A DNA stretch of 5,697 nt from Sphingobacteriaceae bacterium (GTDB lineage: Bacteria > Bacteroidota > Bacteroidia > B-17B0 > Aurantibacillaceae). Shown here piece after piece: positions 5,503 to 5,697 of this stretch. The stretch lies in contig JANYCL010000028.1 of NCBI GenBank assembly GCA_025360355.1, positions 1 through 5,697 on the forward strand, written 5' to 3'. The number at the start of each line of letters is the position of its first letter. Position 1 is the first letter of the stretch. The notes below the pieces were generated by a model. The model saw nothing but the letters and a program-made list of their open reading frames with translations, was not told where the DNA came from and ran no database searches. The position numbers were made by a program, and so were the translations under genes.

Positions 5503-5697
5503 ATGAGAAAACTTTTATTTTTCGGTCTGATCTTAATAACCACAATTACCTTTTCTCAATCCCCACAGTATTTAAATTATCAAGGCATTGCACGTGATGC
5601 ATCGGGTACTGTAATCAATAGTGGTAATATTGGAATTCGTTTTGAGATATGGAGAACAAGTCCAAGCGGTACAAAAGTTTATCAGGAAGAAATGTCT
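5503..5697 (+). CDS. Secreted surface protein, N-terminal part
   Basis: The frame opens at ATG 5503 and stays open for 65 codons to the right edge. Residues 1-18 form a Sec signal peptide: basic R2-K3, a hydrophobic core, then TFS before Q19, where cleavage is likely. The mature protein opens with NYQGIARDASG (25-35), then INSGNIGIRFEIW (38-50) and SPSGTKVYQEE (53-63). This opening (NYQG.ARD..G, then N..I.lR..I...sp.G..vYqE) recurs at the start of large Bacteroidota exported proteins. Many of these continue into repeats, tail-fibre-like or collagen-like regions, or a type IX secretion C-terminal signal. None of those parts is visible here, so the full function is unknown. The gene has its own promoter at 5457-5487 and no Shine-Dalgarno site. 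Confidence 0.5.
   Translation, partial: MRKLLFFGLILITTITFSQSPQYLNYQGIARDASGTVINSGNIGIRFEIWRTSPSGTKVYQEEMS

Overview
The window looks like chromosomal DNA from a member of the Bacteroidota (Flavobacteriia/Sphingobacteriia-like). The sequence is AT-rich and most start codons lack a Shine-Dalgarno sequence. Two promoters fit the phylum-specific pattern TTTG-N19-TAnnTTTG. The proteins are also typical of the phylum: a single-chain alpha-beta fusion of a 2-oxoacid dehydrogenase E1, small NlpC/P60 lipoproteins, OmpH-like proteins, and a secreted protein opening with an NYQGIARDASG-type N-terminus. I see no mobile element, CRISPR array, tRNA or rRNA.

Layout: two transcription units diverge from an intergenic region at 2412-2571. 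The leftward unit holds the fused E1 dehydrogenase (2411 to 321). It is followed with no spacer by the 5' part of a membrane glycosyltransferase of the GT-C/GT39 type (320 to beyond position 1), which runs off the left edge. The rightward unit starts with an NlpC/P60 lipoprotein (2572-3111) abutting a nine-helix membrane protein of unknown function (3112-4263). A clear internal promoter (4246-4276) then drives an OmpH/Skp-like membrane-anchored coiled-coil protein (4304-4954) and a MazG-type nucleotide pyrophosphohydrolase (4959-5354). After a 148-bp AT-rich spacer with stacked palindromes and a second promoter, a secreted protein begins at 5503 and is cut by the right edge.

How the genes may work together: most rightward products act at the envelope (peptidoglycan hydrolase, polytopic membrane protein, periplasmic chaperone-like protein, secreted surface protein). 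The MazG-type protein is a cytosolic housekeeping enzyme and the E1 enzyme is central carbon or branched-chain catabolism. I find no convincing evidence of a new multi-gene system. The points most worth a second look are the CxC active site of the NlpC/P60 protein, its zero-spacer pairing with an unassigned membrane protein, the two stop-start junctions that keep the same reading frame, and the nested palindromes inside the last promoter.
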